In this document: piece by piece, positions 1 through 9,511 of the stretch
Layout: every line of letters begins with the position of its first letter
How positions within the stretch are numbered: position 1 is the stretch's first letter
Source of the DNA: Paenibacillus amylolyticus
GTDB lineage: Bacteria; Bacillota; Bacilli; Paenibacillales; Paenibacillaceae
Assembly (NCBI RefSeq): GCF_003719335.1
Contig: NZ_RIAS01000001.1
Span: forward strand, 806,001-870,000
Reading direction: 5' to 3'
Length of the DNA stretch: 64,000 nucleotides
Notes under the pieces: generated by a model
What the model was told of the DNA's origin: nothing
Databases searched by the model: none
What the model saw: only the letters and a program-made list of their open reading frames with translations
Program-made: the position numbers and the translations under genes

Positions 1-179
1 TCCCTCTCCCACAATTTTGCGGAAAGGGAGGTTTTGTTGGTGAATTTATTTATTAACCAAATTCCAGAGCAAGTTCTTTATATTGTTATGTTGATTGATA
101 ACCAAACCCTTCTCCAACTTGTAACGTTTATTTTACAAACTCCCTAAACACGGTACGACCAAAGAAAAGAGGACTAACG

Positions 180-579
180 ATGAGGAAGCGCTATATTCTA
201 TACCCAGCTATTTTCGTACTCATAATCTCACTCATGTTGATATCAGGATGCAGTAGTGGTGAAAGCAGCATTAAAGTCCCTCCACCAGCAATTAAGCCTG
301 GTGAAGCACAGAAACGTGAATACCTTTCCATTACTAATACCGAATACGTCAATGGGACAGATTCAACTGATGGAATGAAAATGAATGTATATACTTATGA
401 TTTACAGTCCAAAGCTCTCGATAAAATGACTGACTTGCCATATAACTCTCAATATCCCTTGACCGTAGTTTCGTTGGCGCTATTATGATATGAAAACGGA
501 CGAGATTGAGACTGTTTTTTTACAAAAAGAAGGGTTCATCAATAACTTCACGCTGGTATCGGAGTTTGTCAAAAAATGA
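180..579 (+). pseudogene. Broken lipoprotein gene, beta-propeller-like remnant
   Basis: The N-terminus is a lipoprotein signal: basic MRKR, a hydrophobic stretch of about 17 residues, then the lipobox LISGC with Cys near residue 24. The reading frame stops at 488 after 102 codons. A different frame continues to a stop at 577-579 and encodes YYDMKTDEIETVFLQKEG, which matches the style of the in-frame YTYDLQSKALDKM segment. Both look like strand turns of a TolB-like propeller. The likely reading is a surface lipoprotein that lost its middle through a deletion or frameshift near 470-488. Family naming is inference. No active product is expected. Confidence 0.55.
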
Positions 580-623
580 GATTTGATCCCTTGGTATTGT
601 TACTATTCTTATGGTACCAGAAT

Positions 624-664
624 AAAAAACCTCCCAATCTACTGTAATAGATAGGAGGTTTAAT
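624..664 (-). terminator. Rho-independent terminator of the chemotaxis receptor gene
   Basis: An inverted repeat with AACCTCC / GGAGGTT outer arms is extended by an AATCTA / TAGAT inner stem. Read on the minus strand it is followed by a run of six T. It lies about 55 bases past the stop of the receptor gene at 720. Confidence 0.75.
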
Positions 665-719
665 CGTTTAATGACAAGTCATTGAAGTATTAAGTTAGGT
701 TCGCTTCATTCAATCCTTA

Positions 720-2780
720 CTAGCTCGTTTTAAACCGTGCCGATTCCTCAGCGAGCTGTTTAGTCAAAGCATCGATGGTCTGCACAAGTTCGGCCAAATG
801 CTCGGTCATTCCAGACTGCTCCTCCATCGTTGCGGTGACTTCTTCAATGGATGCAGATACTTCCTCACCCGAAGCGGACAAGTTCTGTGCAGCGCCAAGG
901 ACTTCGTCCTTATCCCGTTCAATGGACTCAATCTCGGAGGCAATCGCCAGCACCTGATTCATCATATTTTGCATATTTCGCGTCGCAAAATTAAAGGTTT
1001 CCTTCGTTTGCATCACACTGCTCTTATGCTGCTCGGCAATGGCCTCAATGGCCTGTACACTCTGGTTATTCTGCTCCACATGTTCAATCGTCTGCATGAC
1101 GATACGGTTAATGTCTTCGGACTGCGCCGTTGTCTGTTCGGCGAGCTTGCGTATTTCGGAGGCCACGACGGCAAATCCACGCCCCTGCTCTCCTGCCCGT
1201 GCCGCTTCAATAGACGCATTCAGCGCAAGCAGTTTAGTCTGATTCGCAATCTCGGCAATGGTGCTTGTGATCTGTTGAATACCGGATGAGCTCGCTGCAA
1301 GTTGAACCGTAATCTTTGAGATGTTATTTACCTCTGCTTCATTCCGATCATTAACGGCGATGAGGGCATCGATCACTTCATGATTATCTCGGAATGCATC
1401 CGTAATCTCATCAGCCTTAGCCATGACAGACTGGGACATCCCGTTGACATTTACAATTTTGCTACCCACGTTCATAAATTGATCCACGATCGCCTCTGTA
1501 TCGTTAGCCTGCGACTCCATTGCACGGGATATTTCAAGTGCAGTGGCAGTGGTATCGGTAATCGATGCAGCTGTCTGCTGTGCAGACTTATCCAGTTCCG
1601 CAGTACTTTTATTCAAAACACCAATAGAAGCGTTCATACTGGCGATTAGCTGTCTGTTCCCTTCAGCCATCGTGTTGAAGCTATCCGCCAGTTCGCTGAA
1701 CTCCCCGCTGTATTTTTCCTTCGCCTGTACCGTCAAGTCTCCCCCCGCAAGCTGTTTAAACAGTGCGGTAATGGATGTAACCGGTCTTGTCATCACCCGT
1801 GAGAGTAGAATACCCACAATGACAGAGAAGGCAATGGAGCTGAACAGAACGATATACATTTTATTCGCCATGCTTGTTAGAGGCTGATTGACATCGACGT
1901 AGGAATCCTCAACAATAATCGTCCAGTCCGATTGCGGAATTTTGGAATAAAACACCACTTTCTCGTCCGTGCTTACCTCGCCCTGTTGTAATTCATTACT
2001 TGGAGGCAAATCTACAAGAGACTTGTATTCCCCGGTTTCCAGCGGTTTCCCTGCCAGATTTGCATCTGCCGAGTGATACATCACTTTACCCACCCGATCC
2101 AGAACAATCACTTTACCTTCATCGTTAATCTTGACGTTCTGCAATTGGTTCACAAAAAATGAAGTGGATATCGTGGCAATGAGCACCCCGTTTACTTGCT
2201 TATTCTCATCATACATCGGGGAAGCAAATACAGTGCCAAGTGTACCCAGCGTTTTGGAAATGATACCATCACTGATCACCTGACGCCCTTGTATCGCTTC
2301 CTTAAAGTAGCCTCGATCCGCGCGATCTCCGCCTACGGTCTTCGGGTCGTTCGCTGCGACTACCGTGCCATTCTTATCAATCAGCATAAGCACAACGGCG
2401 CCCTCAATGCCTTCCAAGCTTTGGGCTAAGATATCATTAGATTCATTGATTAGAGTTTGATTTTCCTCAAAAAAGACATTTGCTTCCTGTCCTTCATTTG
2501 CACTCCGTATGGAAAGCAATTGTTCAAAGGCCTTATGTTTGGTCATGAGAAATGCCGCTTGCTTAGACAACTGCAAGGAAGTAAACAGCCCTGCTCCAAT
2601 CCGATCAGAATTCGCATGAATTTCATCTTTACTTTTATCCTGAGTAATGCCTTCAGCTATCTTATAACACAGCACAGCTGTTACGGTCAGTACGATACAC
2701 ACGAGAAGACTGATCATTAATGGTAATTTGACCCGAAAAGACATATTTCTTAGTCGCTGTCCTGCTTTTGCAAAAAACAT
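720..2780 (-). CDS. Methyl-accepting chemotaxis protein (dCache, HAMP, MCP signal)
   Basis: A transmembrane chemoreceptor of 686 residues. The start at 2780 is chosen because GGAGGT lies 4 bases upstream; a longer frame to 2879 adds an unlikely polar leader. Transmembrane helix 1 is at about residues 16-38. An extracellular region of about 270 residues with dCache-type sequence follows, then transmembrane helix 2 at about 307-330, a HAMP linker, and a cytoplasmic coiled coil. The conserved hairpin tip is clear ([20 protein letters not shown], about residues 518-540), which identifies a CheA/CheW-coupled signalling domain. The ligand cannot be told from sequence; amino or organic acids are common for dCache receptors. 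It is transcribed alone, with a terminator downstream. Confidence 0.95.
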   Translation of the reverse strand: MFFAKAGQRLRNMSFRVKLPLMISLLVCIVLTVTAVLCYKIAEGITQDKSKDEIHANSDRIGAGLFTSLQLSKQAAFLMTKHKAFEQLLSIRSANEGQEANVFFEENQTLINESNDILAQSLEGIEGAVVLMLIDKNGTVVAANDPKTVGGDRADRGYFKEAIQGRQVISDGIISKTLGTLGTVFASPMYDENKQVNGVLIATISTSFFVNQLQNVKINDEGKVIVLDRVGKVMYHSADANLAGKPLETGEYKSLVDLPPSNELQQGEVSTDEKVVFYSKIPQSDWTIIVEDSYVDVNQPLTSMANKMYIVLFSSIAFSVIVGILLSRVMTRPVTSITALFKQLAGGDLTVQAKEKYSGEFSELADSFNTMAEGNRQLIASMNASIGVLNKSTAELDKSAQQTAASITDTTATALEISRAMESQANDTEAIVDQFMNVGSKIVNVNGMSQSVMAKADEITDAFRDNHEVIDALIAVNDRNEAEVNNISKITVQLAASSSGIQQITSTIAEIANQTKLLALNASIEAARAGEQGRGFAVVASEIRKLAEQTTAQSEDINRIVMQTIEHVEQNNQSVQAIEAIAEQHKSSVMQTKETFNFATRNMQNMMNQVLAIASEIESIERDKDEVLGAAQNLSASGEEVSASIEEVTATMEEQSGMTEHLAELVQTIDALTKQLAEESARFKTS

Positions 2781-2968
2781 GAATACCTCCACCATCCATC
2801 CTGATTTTGTATGAACCCATATAATATTTGATATTTTAATATCGGCATGAATCCAATAATCTGACAGTGAATGGAGCATTTGTACAAAAAAAATTTTAAC
2901 GATCTAAATTTATTACAAATTGGAATGAATGGTGGTAGTGAACTCAATGAACAGCAATTTCTCTTATT

Positions 2969-3012
2969 TAAAAAGAAAACAAGCTCCTGCCGCAAAATGG
3001 CAAGAGCTTGTT
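2969..3012 (-). terminator. Terminator after the TIM-barrel hydrolase gene
   Basis: The arms ACAAGCTC and GAGCTTGT enclose an inner TGCC/GGCA pairing. On the minus strand the hairpin runs into a T-rich tract. It closes the two-gene unit 3019-7072. Confidence 0.75.
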
Positions 3013-3018
3013 CGGGGG

Positions 3019-3894
3019 CTATAGATTCGCAATACGCTTCCCAATACGAGGAAACAGGCCAAATGCGTTCTCGTAAAAAACCTTCTCATGGTGCTGCTCC
3101 GGCACAAGCCTGCGGACGAATTCGGCATACAGATCGATAGGCGCAAGCGGCCAGTCAGTTCCGAATAACATTTTCTCATAATGATCCGAGTAGACCAACG
3201 CCCGGCGGAAATGATCCATAAACAGCGGTTCGTTCATAAAGCGTTCGAAGTGAGGGCGATCCCCCACTACAAGCCCAGATAAATCTGCGTACACATTAGG
3301 GTTCTTAGCAACCACCTCAGCAGCATCCATGACCCAGGGATCACCCAGATGACAGATCATGAAGTTTACACCTCGTTGTTGCAACGCAAGCTCGTCCACC
3401 GTTAGCGGATGCGAATATTTGAGCAGCCCGTTCATGGAGTAGGTGTCTCCGGTATGGATGACCACAGGCAGATTGTATTTTGCCGCCAGCTCATAGACCG
3501 GGGTATAGATTTTGTCATACACATAGTGGTGATAATATCCAGCATACAGCTTGATTCCAGCAACTTCGGGCGACTGCAATCTGGCTTCGATCCTGTCCAG
3601 TTCGTCTTGAGCTTGTTTACCACCCAGCCTGTTCGGATTAATTCCAACACACTCCATTAGAAACGATGGAACCTGTTCTTCCAGATCCAGACCCATCGGG
3701 TTAGGCGAACTGGAATCGGGGAAGGCACCCTTCGTCTGCTCGCTCACCCCCATGCCGATGCCAAGAATGACGTCATTTCGGTCAAATTCCGCCTTGAGAC
3801 CCGCCGCGCTGTAGTCTACTTTGGACAGGTCAATTGCGGTACGGTGAAAGCTGTCGATATCCGATAGATGAATGTGAATATCAATGATGGGCAT
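3019..3894 (-). CDS. Amidohydrolase_2-type metal-dependent TIM-barrel hydrolase
   Basis: A 291-residue protein of the amidohydrolase-related family (ACMSD/amidohydrolase_2 type). Visible metal and active-site motifs are DIHIHL at residues 5-10, VVIHTGD near the middle, ICHLGDPW, and a C-terminal FGTDWPLAP carrying the final metal-binding Asp. Members hydrolyse or decarboxylate small cyclic or carboxylated substrates; the substrate here is unknown. Its start overlaps the end of the upstream 1063-residue gene by 14 bases, so the two are translationally coupled and probably act in one pathway. It is cytoplasmic, with no signal peptide. Confidence 0.85.
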   Translation of the reverse strand: MPIIDIHIHLSDIDSFHRTAIDLSKVDYSAAGLKAEFDRNDVILGIGMGVSEQTKGAFPDSSSPNPMGLDLEEQVPSFLMECVGINPNRLGGKQAQDELDRIEARLQSPEVAGIKLYAGYYHHYVYDKIYTPVYELAAKYNLPVVIHTGDTYSMNGLLKYSHPLTVDELALQQRGVNFMICHLGDPWVMDAAEVVAKNPNVYADLSGLVVGDRPHFERFMNEPLFMDHFRRALVYSDHYEKMLFGTDWPLAPIDLYAEFVRRLVPEQHHEKVFYENAFGLFPRIGKRIANL

Positions 3895-6800
3895 CGTAGG
3901 CCTCCTCTTCGCTTGTTGATGTTACAAAGTTCAGCTTCAACAGATCATGTACATCTCCCGTATCGAGTGGGATCGGCCCCAGAACAAGATAGGTTGGCTC
4001 CGTCCAGACGGTTTCGCCATGTTGCATCGTAAGCTCATGTGTTACGTTATGTCCTGTCACCAAATTGTTAGCAAAAGCCCAGGCATTCTGGTTCGGGTAA
4101 CGATTCACCGCATGCAGCATGTTTTGACGTGAAAGCGAGCCTGTCCGAAAAATATCTTTTAAAGGCAGGCCAATGTCTACTTTGCCGAGCGGAAAACGAT
4201 CTTGACCCGGTTGCTCGATCCAACCTTCTGTATACACATCCGAAGGTTTGAAGAAATGACCTTCTGTAAGAGCATAATTCGCTCGTGTGAGACCAGACTT
4301 GTTGGTCACAGCCAGCAAGGTACAGAGTACAGGAACCCCAGGTAACATCAGATAATGCTGATGAATGGTCAGTCCCCGGTTCGCCTCATGTTTCTCAATG
4401 CGGGTAGTCACCTTCAAGCCTTTCCACACATTACCGAATTGATCCTTCTGCTCTGACCAGGATAGACCCGTTTGCTCCAATTGACGGCTAAATCCGTTCA
4501 TACCTGGAATATCGACAGCCATCCCGCCGTACCAAGGATTCCACCACGAACGAGCAGTAGGTTCAGGATATGAACTGTCTAGCCATTCCTCGCCTTGAAC
4601 TTTCAGAGAGTGTACAATCCCCCCGAATGCTGGATCAGCCGTAATAGATAACACACCATTGTTTACGGTATATAACGTCCCTGATCCTTCTTTTCCTTCT
4701 TCAATCCCTTGTTGCACCTCGGATCGTGTCTTCGGAAACCAAAGAGACGTTCGTTCCTGAATCCGATCCTCTCCACGATAGACCCCGCGGACTTTCCAGC
4801 CGTTCATGCGCTTGTTTATATCATCTGCCGTTTCGGTATCCTCAGGTGAAAACTCCAGCTTAACCGAGTTCGACTGCTCCGTCGCATTAAATTCTATCGT
4901 ACGAGCTTTAATCTCCGAATCACCACCCTGCTGTACGTACAGCTCCAATGTACCTACAAGCGGAACAAGCTTACGCTCGACTAATTCAGCTTGAAGTACA
5001 TCCGCAGCAAATGGATCGCCATCATTCAGCGTCACATCCAGATGACTGTCCAGCATCGGAATAATCCCATTAGGTTGTTTACGGGCGAAAGCGCGGAAAT
5101 CCGACCACTTGGCAAACGTATTGAGCGCAAATACCGTTTCCTTCGTGGCTACCGAAGCTCCGGCTTCCAAACGTCCCAGCTCATGCTGTAATGCCAATGT
5201 ATATTCAGGCTTAATCAGCTTCAGCGAAGGGTCCCAGTAGATGCCGCACGCACCATGCTCTTCCTTGCAAAACAGCCAGTTTTCCGTAATCTGTCCCGTA
5301 TCCCAATGGTTCGGATCGCCGGCATAATCATCCCCCATATCCACAAAACGACCCTGATAGGGCAGAATGAGCCGATTGCCGAAGAAACCGAAGTGATCCA
5401 TCAGGAACAGTTCTTCCTCCCATGCCGTATCACGTGTATTCACAACCTCGTGAGAGAACGTAGCGATTCCGTTAGCGGACAGCTTGGCAACCGTCTTCAG
5501 CCGTAATCCCGGGAAATTTTCCAATTCATAGACCGCTTCCATAACCTGATGATTCCCCTCAGCCACAATCTGTACTTCTTTGGCTTCTTTCAGGGACAAC
5601 TCCTCCGAGTACGGTTTCCCTAGCTTCGGATAGTTCCACCAGAAGGAGTGACGCGACCCCGGATATTCGATCCACATGACATTATCATGTTTATTCATAT
5701 GGAGGGAGTACGCCCCGTTCACCGCAATCCATTGTCCATTCGCCTCTCCGCCATACCTGCCTTCAATGCCCTTCATCAGTACAGACAGTTTTCTTGTAAA
5801 AGTAATCTCTGATCCCCCCGCCGGAACAGCGGTAATCTCCACGTCCTGGGCATATATTCCATACGAATGCAATGTAAACGGAACGGACACGGAGCGTTTG
5901 CCCTTCGCAGGTACAGTGAAGCGCAGTGTGTGCTCAGTCCAGTCTAGAAAAGCGTCTGCCTGCAGTTCCATAACGAATTCTGTTTCTGTATTCACATTGT
6001 TTTCCACGTTCAGGATCAGCTCTGCTGAAGTACCCGGATATAGTTCCTTTACGGGGAGAACTGGCGTAATCTTCGCAGGGAATTTAGGATGAACGCCGAG
6101 ACGGAACTGAGCTTTCTTGCCGCCAATAAGCCAAGCACTACAGATGACTGGATGTGTTTTGTTCTTGTTCTGTTCTTCGGTCACCGGATCGAGGTAAAAT
6201 TCTCCTTCTACGGTAATCGTTTCGCCTGGTTGCAACGTTTGCGCGACATCCATAGCAAAACGGATATTTTTGTCGTCCTGTCCTTTGATCTCGAACTCAA
6301 GATTGAAATTGGATTTATTTTGAATATGATAACGCACGGGGTAACTCGAACCAAACACCAGATCATGATGATCTACTTCGGTGTGGATGTGGTAATCCGG
6401 CGTTTCGAGAGCGGCCAAGCCGCGGCCTGTTTTTTCAAAAGTTGCCCGCAGGGAGAGTTCCCCTTTTTCCCATGTATAATCCAAGAAATCAAACCCGTTG
6501 TCCTGACGTCCATCCGGCTCGATTACCAGTTCACGTGTGCTGTCGGCATACCAATCTAATGTTTCAAAGTACGGTACCAGCGCCTCCGTCTGTAGTACGG
6601 TCGGGATAAAGTTCATGAGATGTACGCTGTCGTCTTTTTTCTCCCAAAAGAAACCGCATTTCTTGTACATCGGCACCGCCTTCATATTGCCCGGCCATGT
6701 GAATAGATCCAGGCGCGGCCATCCGGCCTCGACTGTTTTCTCCACTGCTTTTAAGATCAGATTGCGGCCAATCTTGTACCCGTGGTAGTCCGGGCGTACG

Positions 6801-7072
6801 TTAAGTAGTGGTACATATAGTGCATTCTCGTCAAAACGGTAATGGGCAAAGCTGCAAAAGCCGACGACCTCTTCCTCATGAACAGCCAGAAACACATGCA
6901 AATTAGATGAATTTTCCATCTCCTGGCGAATCGTTTCCTCTGTCCGCTGCCTCGTGCCGCCTCCCCAGCTCTCATTACTTCGATTCCACATATCTGCCAA
7001 GCTGGCGGCATAAGAAGCGTTGTATTCAACAATGCGGATCTGATCGATGATCGTTTGTGATTGTACGTTCAT
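3881..7072 (-). CDS. GNAT acetyltransferase fused to a large multi-domain beta-sandwich protein
   Basis: 1063 residues, with a GGAG site 8 bases before the start. Residues 1-155 form a GNAT N-acetyltransferase fold: VRPDYHGYKIGRNLI is the acetyl-CoA loop and MYKKCGF the C-terminal motif. After residue 160 come two Ig-like or NEW3-like beta-sandwich segments (to about 430). A long region of about 600 residues follows, rich in Trp, Tyr and Gly (FWWNYPKLG, RSWWNPWYGG), and looks like the supersandwich fold of mutarotase-like or glycosidase accessory domains. There is no signal peptide, so a cytoplasmic product is expected. The fusion and its coupling to a TIM-barrel hydrolase suggest processing of a sugar-derived or amino-sugar compound. 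That is inference; the GNAT call is firm and the rest is fold impression only. Confidence 0.75.
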   Translation of the reverse strand: MNVQSQTIIDQIRIVEYNASYAASLADMWNRSNESWGGGTRQRTEETIRQEMENSSNLHVFLAVHEEEVVGFCSFAHYRFDENALYVPLLNVRPDYHGYKIGRNLILKAVEKTVEAGWPRLDLFTWPGNMKAVPMYKKCGFFWEKKDDSVHLMNFIPTVLQTEALVPYFETLDWYADSTRELVIEPDGRQDNGFDFLDYTWEKGELSLRATFEKTGRGLAALETPDYHIHTEVDHHDLVFGSSYPVRYHIQNKSNFNLEFEIKGQDDKNIRFAMDVAQTLQPGETITVEGEFYLDPVTEEQNKNKTHPVICSAWLIGGKKAQFRLGVHPKFPAKITPVLPVKELYPGTSAELILNVENNVNTETEFVMELQADAFLDWTEHTLRFTVPAKGKRSVSVPFTLHSYGIYAQDVEITAVPAGGSEITFTRKLSVLMKGIEGRYGGEANGQWIAVNGAYSLHMNKHDNVMWIEYPGSRHSFWWNYPKLGKPYSEELSLKEAKEVQIVAEGNHQVMEAVYELENFPGLRLKTVAKLSANGIATFSHEVVNTRDTAWEEELFLMDHFGFFGNRLILPYQGRFVDMGDDYAGDPNHWDTGQITENWLFCKEEHGACGIYWDPSLKLIKPEYTLALQHELGRLEAGASVATKETVFALNTFAKWSDFRAFARKQPNGIIPMLDSHLDVTLNDGDPFAADVLQAELVERKLVPLVGTLELYVQQGGDSEIKARTIEFNATEQSNSVKLEFSPEDTETADDINKRMNGWKVRGVYRGEDRIQERTSLWFPKTRSEVQQGIEEGKEGSGTLYTVNNGVLSITADPAFGGIVHSLKVQGEEWLDSSYPEPTARSWWNPWYGGMAVDIPGMNGFSRQLEQTGLSWSEQKDQFGNVWKGLKVTTRIEKHEANRGLTIHQHYLMLPGVPVLCTLLAVTNKSGLTRANYALTEGHFFKPSDVYTEGWIEQPGQDRFPLGKVDIGLPLKDIFRTGSLSRQNMLHAVNRYPNQNAWAFANNLVTGHNVTHELTMQHGETVWTEPTYLVLGPIPLDTGDVHDLLKLNFVTSTSEEEAYDAHH

Positions 7073-7459
7073 GTTCCATTCTCCTTCTCTATATGTATAG
7101 GATGGTCTTCGTGAACACTAACTGGCCTTCGTCTGATCGCTATTGAAGTAATCAAGGTTATATGTAGCAAATCTAGCGATAGTCTTATCATACTATATTT
7201 GGAAACATTTTCAGAGCGTCTTCGTCTCATAGATTCATATTGGCTCTAGAACGATTATACGTAAATAAGAAACCTTAGACCGTTATCGTTCGTATGTACC
7301 TAGGGGCTGTCTTTGGCTTATGTATAGGCTAACATATACTGTGGTGATAAGGATAAATTGCCTTGACTGTGAGTTTTGACAAGCGCTGTTCGCCCTTGGT
7401 ACTCTGAAGAGAGCAATGTCTACTTATATCAAAAATAGATAGATTCATGGAGGGAAAGC
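7073..7459. other. Intergenic region between divergent genes, with a candidate dedA promoter
   Basis: 387 bases separate the divergent GNAT-fusion and DedA genes. On the plus strand a candidate sigma-A promoter is TTGGCT (7313-7318), 16 bases, then TATACT (7335-7340), about 120 bases before the dedA start. No conserved RNA structure or ORF with a ribosome site was seen in the remainder. Confidence 0.35.
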
Positions 7460-8053
7460 ATGACGGAGTGGATTACGCAATTCATACTTTTTTTTAAGGA
7501 TTTGTCATACGCAGGACTGGTTATTGCCTTGTCCTTTGAATTTGTCCCTGCTGAACTTGTTCTGCCCATGGCGGGATATTGGGTATATCTCGGGGATATG
7601 AAGCTGTGGTTGGCTATTCTGGCAGGAACCGTTGGCGGCACATTTGGCCCATTGACGTTATATGCACTCGGACGTTATGGCGGCAGACCGATGGTCGAGA
7701 AATACGGCAAATACTTCCTCATTCGCCCCCACCATGTTGAGGCTTCCGATAAGTTTTTCGAAAAATACGGCAGCGGAGTCGCTTTCTATGGACGCTTCGT
7801 ACCCGGCATTCGAACCGTCATCTCCATCCCTTGCGGAATGGCGAAGATGAACGTATTCAAATTCAGTATTTTCACCTTCCTGGCCATGCTTCCGATCACA
7901 TCCATCTACGTCTACCTCGGTTACAAACTGGGCGCACAATGGGAAGAAGTCGGCGAAGTTGTTAAACCGTATGTCATCCCGGCAGGCATGATCTTCCTGA
8001 TTGGTTTTGGACTGTACATGCTGTTGAAACGTTGGAAAAAAAGACCGGCTTAG
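7460..8053 (+). CDS. DedA family membrane protein (VTT/SNARE-associated domain)
   Basis: 197 residues, preceded by GGAGGG 7 bases before the ATG. It is an integral membrane protein with the DedA/Tvp38-type core. An N-terminal re-entrant region (EFVPAELVLPMAGYWV) precedes the family signature GRFVPGIRTVISIPCGMAKM at about residues 111-130. A C-terminal hydrophobic helix ends in the basic tail KRWKKRPA. DedA proteins act in lipid-carrier or phospholipid transport and proton-motive-force homeostasis; some recycle undecaprenyl phosphate. Which role applies here is not visible. It is monocistronic with its own terminator. Confidence 0.92.
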   Translation: MTEWITQFILFFKDLSYAGLVIALSFEFVPAELVLPMAGYWVYLGDMKLWLAILAGTVGGTFGPLTLYALGRYGGRPMVEKYGKYFLIRPHHVEASDKFFEKYGSGVAFYGRFVPGIRTVISIPCGMAKMNVFKFSIFTFLAMLPITSIYVYLGYKLGAQWEEVGEVVKPYVIPAGMIFLIGFGLYMLLKRWKKRPA

Positions 8054-8135
8054 ACAAGGCAGAGGCTTGTTGAAGTAAGGAAGGGCGATGGGACGTTACG
8101 GTTAGCTTAACCTTCAACTTGTTAGAATAATAGTA

Positions 8136-8175
8136 AAGCCCCGGCGATTGTGGGAATCGGCGGGGCCTTTGTTTT
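8136..8175 (+). terminator. Strong terminator after dedA
   Basis: A GC-rich stem, GCCCCGGCGATT pairing with AATCGGCGGGGC around a five-base loop, is followed by TTTGTTTT. Confidence 0.9.
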
Positions 8176-8279
8176 AAAAAGAAGAAGCATCTCCGCTATA
8201 AGTAGATCTCTTCTTATATAACATTTGACATTGAACCAAAAATATTTTGCATATGATCTTTTCAAATAAGCCAAAATTA

Positions 8280-9299
8280 CTATGTAATAGATACTAATAA
8301 ATCTGTTACCAATTGTTCTTCAAACAATTGTATTTCCTTTAATTTGGTTGAGATTTTCAGAAAAACTTTCATATCATTAGTAATGGAATATTTCATTGAT
8401 AAATTTTTTAACAACAAGCTCTCATTACAGAGGGATCTAGACTTACTTGATAAGCTTTCATAACTCCCGGTTTTCAAATACCCTTTAGAATTCAAATAAT
8501 CTATTCTTTTATTGAAAACGTTCTTGTGCTCCCATATTATTCTATATAATCTCATATCCTTACTGAGAAGGATGTCATCAGAAAATCTATTTATCAACTC
8601 ATCATATATTGCTAATCCGAAAACAGAGTCTTCACTGCCTCTATGTGTAAGGAAAGAATTTCTGGATTGAAGGAAGTCTTCTAAATAAATTCGGAAAATA
8701 TCCAGATCAAAATTTAAATTAAAATGATAAACATATTTGGTAGTCGTACTTGTTAATTCAGGAGTTATATTTTTTATGAATTTAATAGTTGAGTCCGGAT
8801 CTTCTGTGAATGATGAAACAAACTCTTCATATGAAACAGAATACTGACCAAATATCATGTCTTGATTGTATCCAAGATAATACAGCACTCTATCATTATC
8901 ATTGTAACCATATATTAAATTGTCATGATGGAAATGTTCCTGCATATAACTTTTTTTATTAGACCAGTAATATTCATCGATGCCGACTTCTAAATAGTAA
9001 TTCAAGTCAATATTTTCTATTACTATATCCAGAATACTTTTTTCGAAGGTTCTGATAATATGTCCATCCATATTGGCAGACGCAAGAAAAGGGATATTAG
9101 GGTATTTTCCATTGTGAGAATAGAAATCGATTTTAAAGTCTCCTACGGGGTTTTTCCTATTGTTAAAAGTATAAAGCTGAGTGTAGTTTGTATAATACCA
9201 ACCTAAGAAAGCTTCGTCCTTCTCTAATATTGCTAGCGGGTATGCATGATTTAAAAATGTTTGAATAGAGGGAGTTTGAATCTCTAATTTTTTCTCCAT
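8280..9299 (-). CDS. A+T-rich orphan protein, weakly like peptide-synthesis accessory (BtrH_N-type) proteins
   Basis: About 339 residues from the ATG at 9299, which has AAGGAG 12 bases upstream; an ORF start at 9383 lacks a site. The gene is clearly richer in A+T than its neighbours, with many Asn, Ile, Tyr and Asp codons, which suggests transfer from elsewhere. I do not recognise the family with confidence. The central stretch HHDNLIYGYNDNDRVLYYLG, followed by a tyrosine-rich strand and an acidic helix, resembles the 'His-Asp...YGYDD' core of BtrH N-terminal-like accessory proteins in peptide and aminoglycoside clusters. No biosynthetic genes lie nearby. It is cytoplasmic. Function unknown. 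Confidence 0.6.
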   Translation of the reverse strand: MEKKLEIQTPSIQTFLNHAYPLAILEKDEAFLGWYYTNYTQLYTFNNRKNPVGDFKIDFYSHNGKYPNIPFLASANMDGHIIRTFEKSILDIVIENIDLNYYLEVGIDEYYWSNKKSYMQEHFHHDNLIYGYNDNDRVLYYLGYNQDMIFGQYSVSYEEFVSSFTEDPDSTIKFIKNITPELTSTTTKYVYHFNLNFDLDIFRIYLEDFLQSRNSFLTHRGSEDSVFGLAIYDELINRFSDDILLSKDMRLYRIIWEHKNVFNKRIDYLNSKGYLKTGSYESLSSKSRSLCNESLLLKNLSMKYSITNDMKVFLKISTKLKEIQLFEEQLVTDLLVSIT

Positions 9300-9410
9300 G
9301 TTGCGCTCACTCTCCTTTATACTATTATTCCTAATCATGTATGCATAAATAATGTTTGTCAACTTTTCTATAATAAAAATCACAGTCCTATTTTTTGAGT
9401 TTATAAACTA

Positions 9411-9447
9411 AAAACTCTCTTCTACACAAAGGTAAAAGAGAGAGTTC
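9411..9447 (-). terminator. Terminator after the MFS gene
   Basis: AACTCTCT pairs with AGAGAGTT around a loop of about 15-20 bases. On the minus strand a T run follows. It lies 65 bases past the MFS stop codon. Confidence 0.7.
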
Positions 9448-9511
9448 AAAAAATGTTTGTTGTTATAAATCAGCTTAGCAACTAGTCCTTTCCTAACTTA
9501 ACATGATTTAT

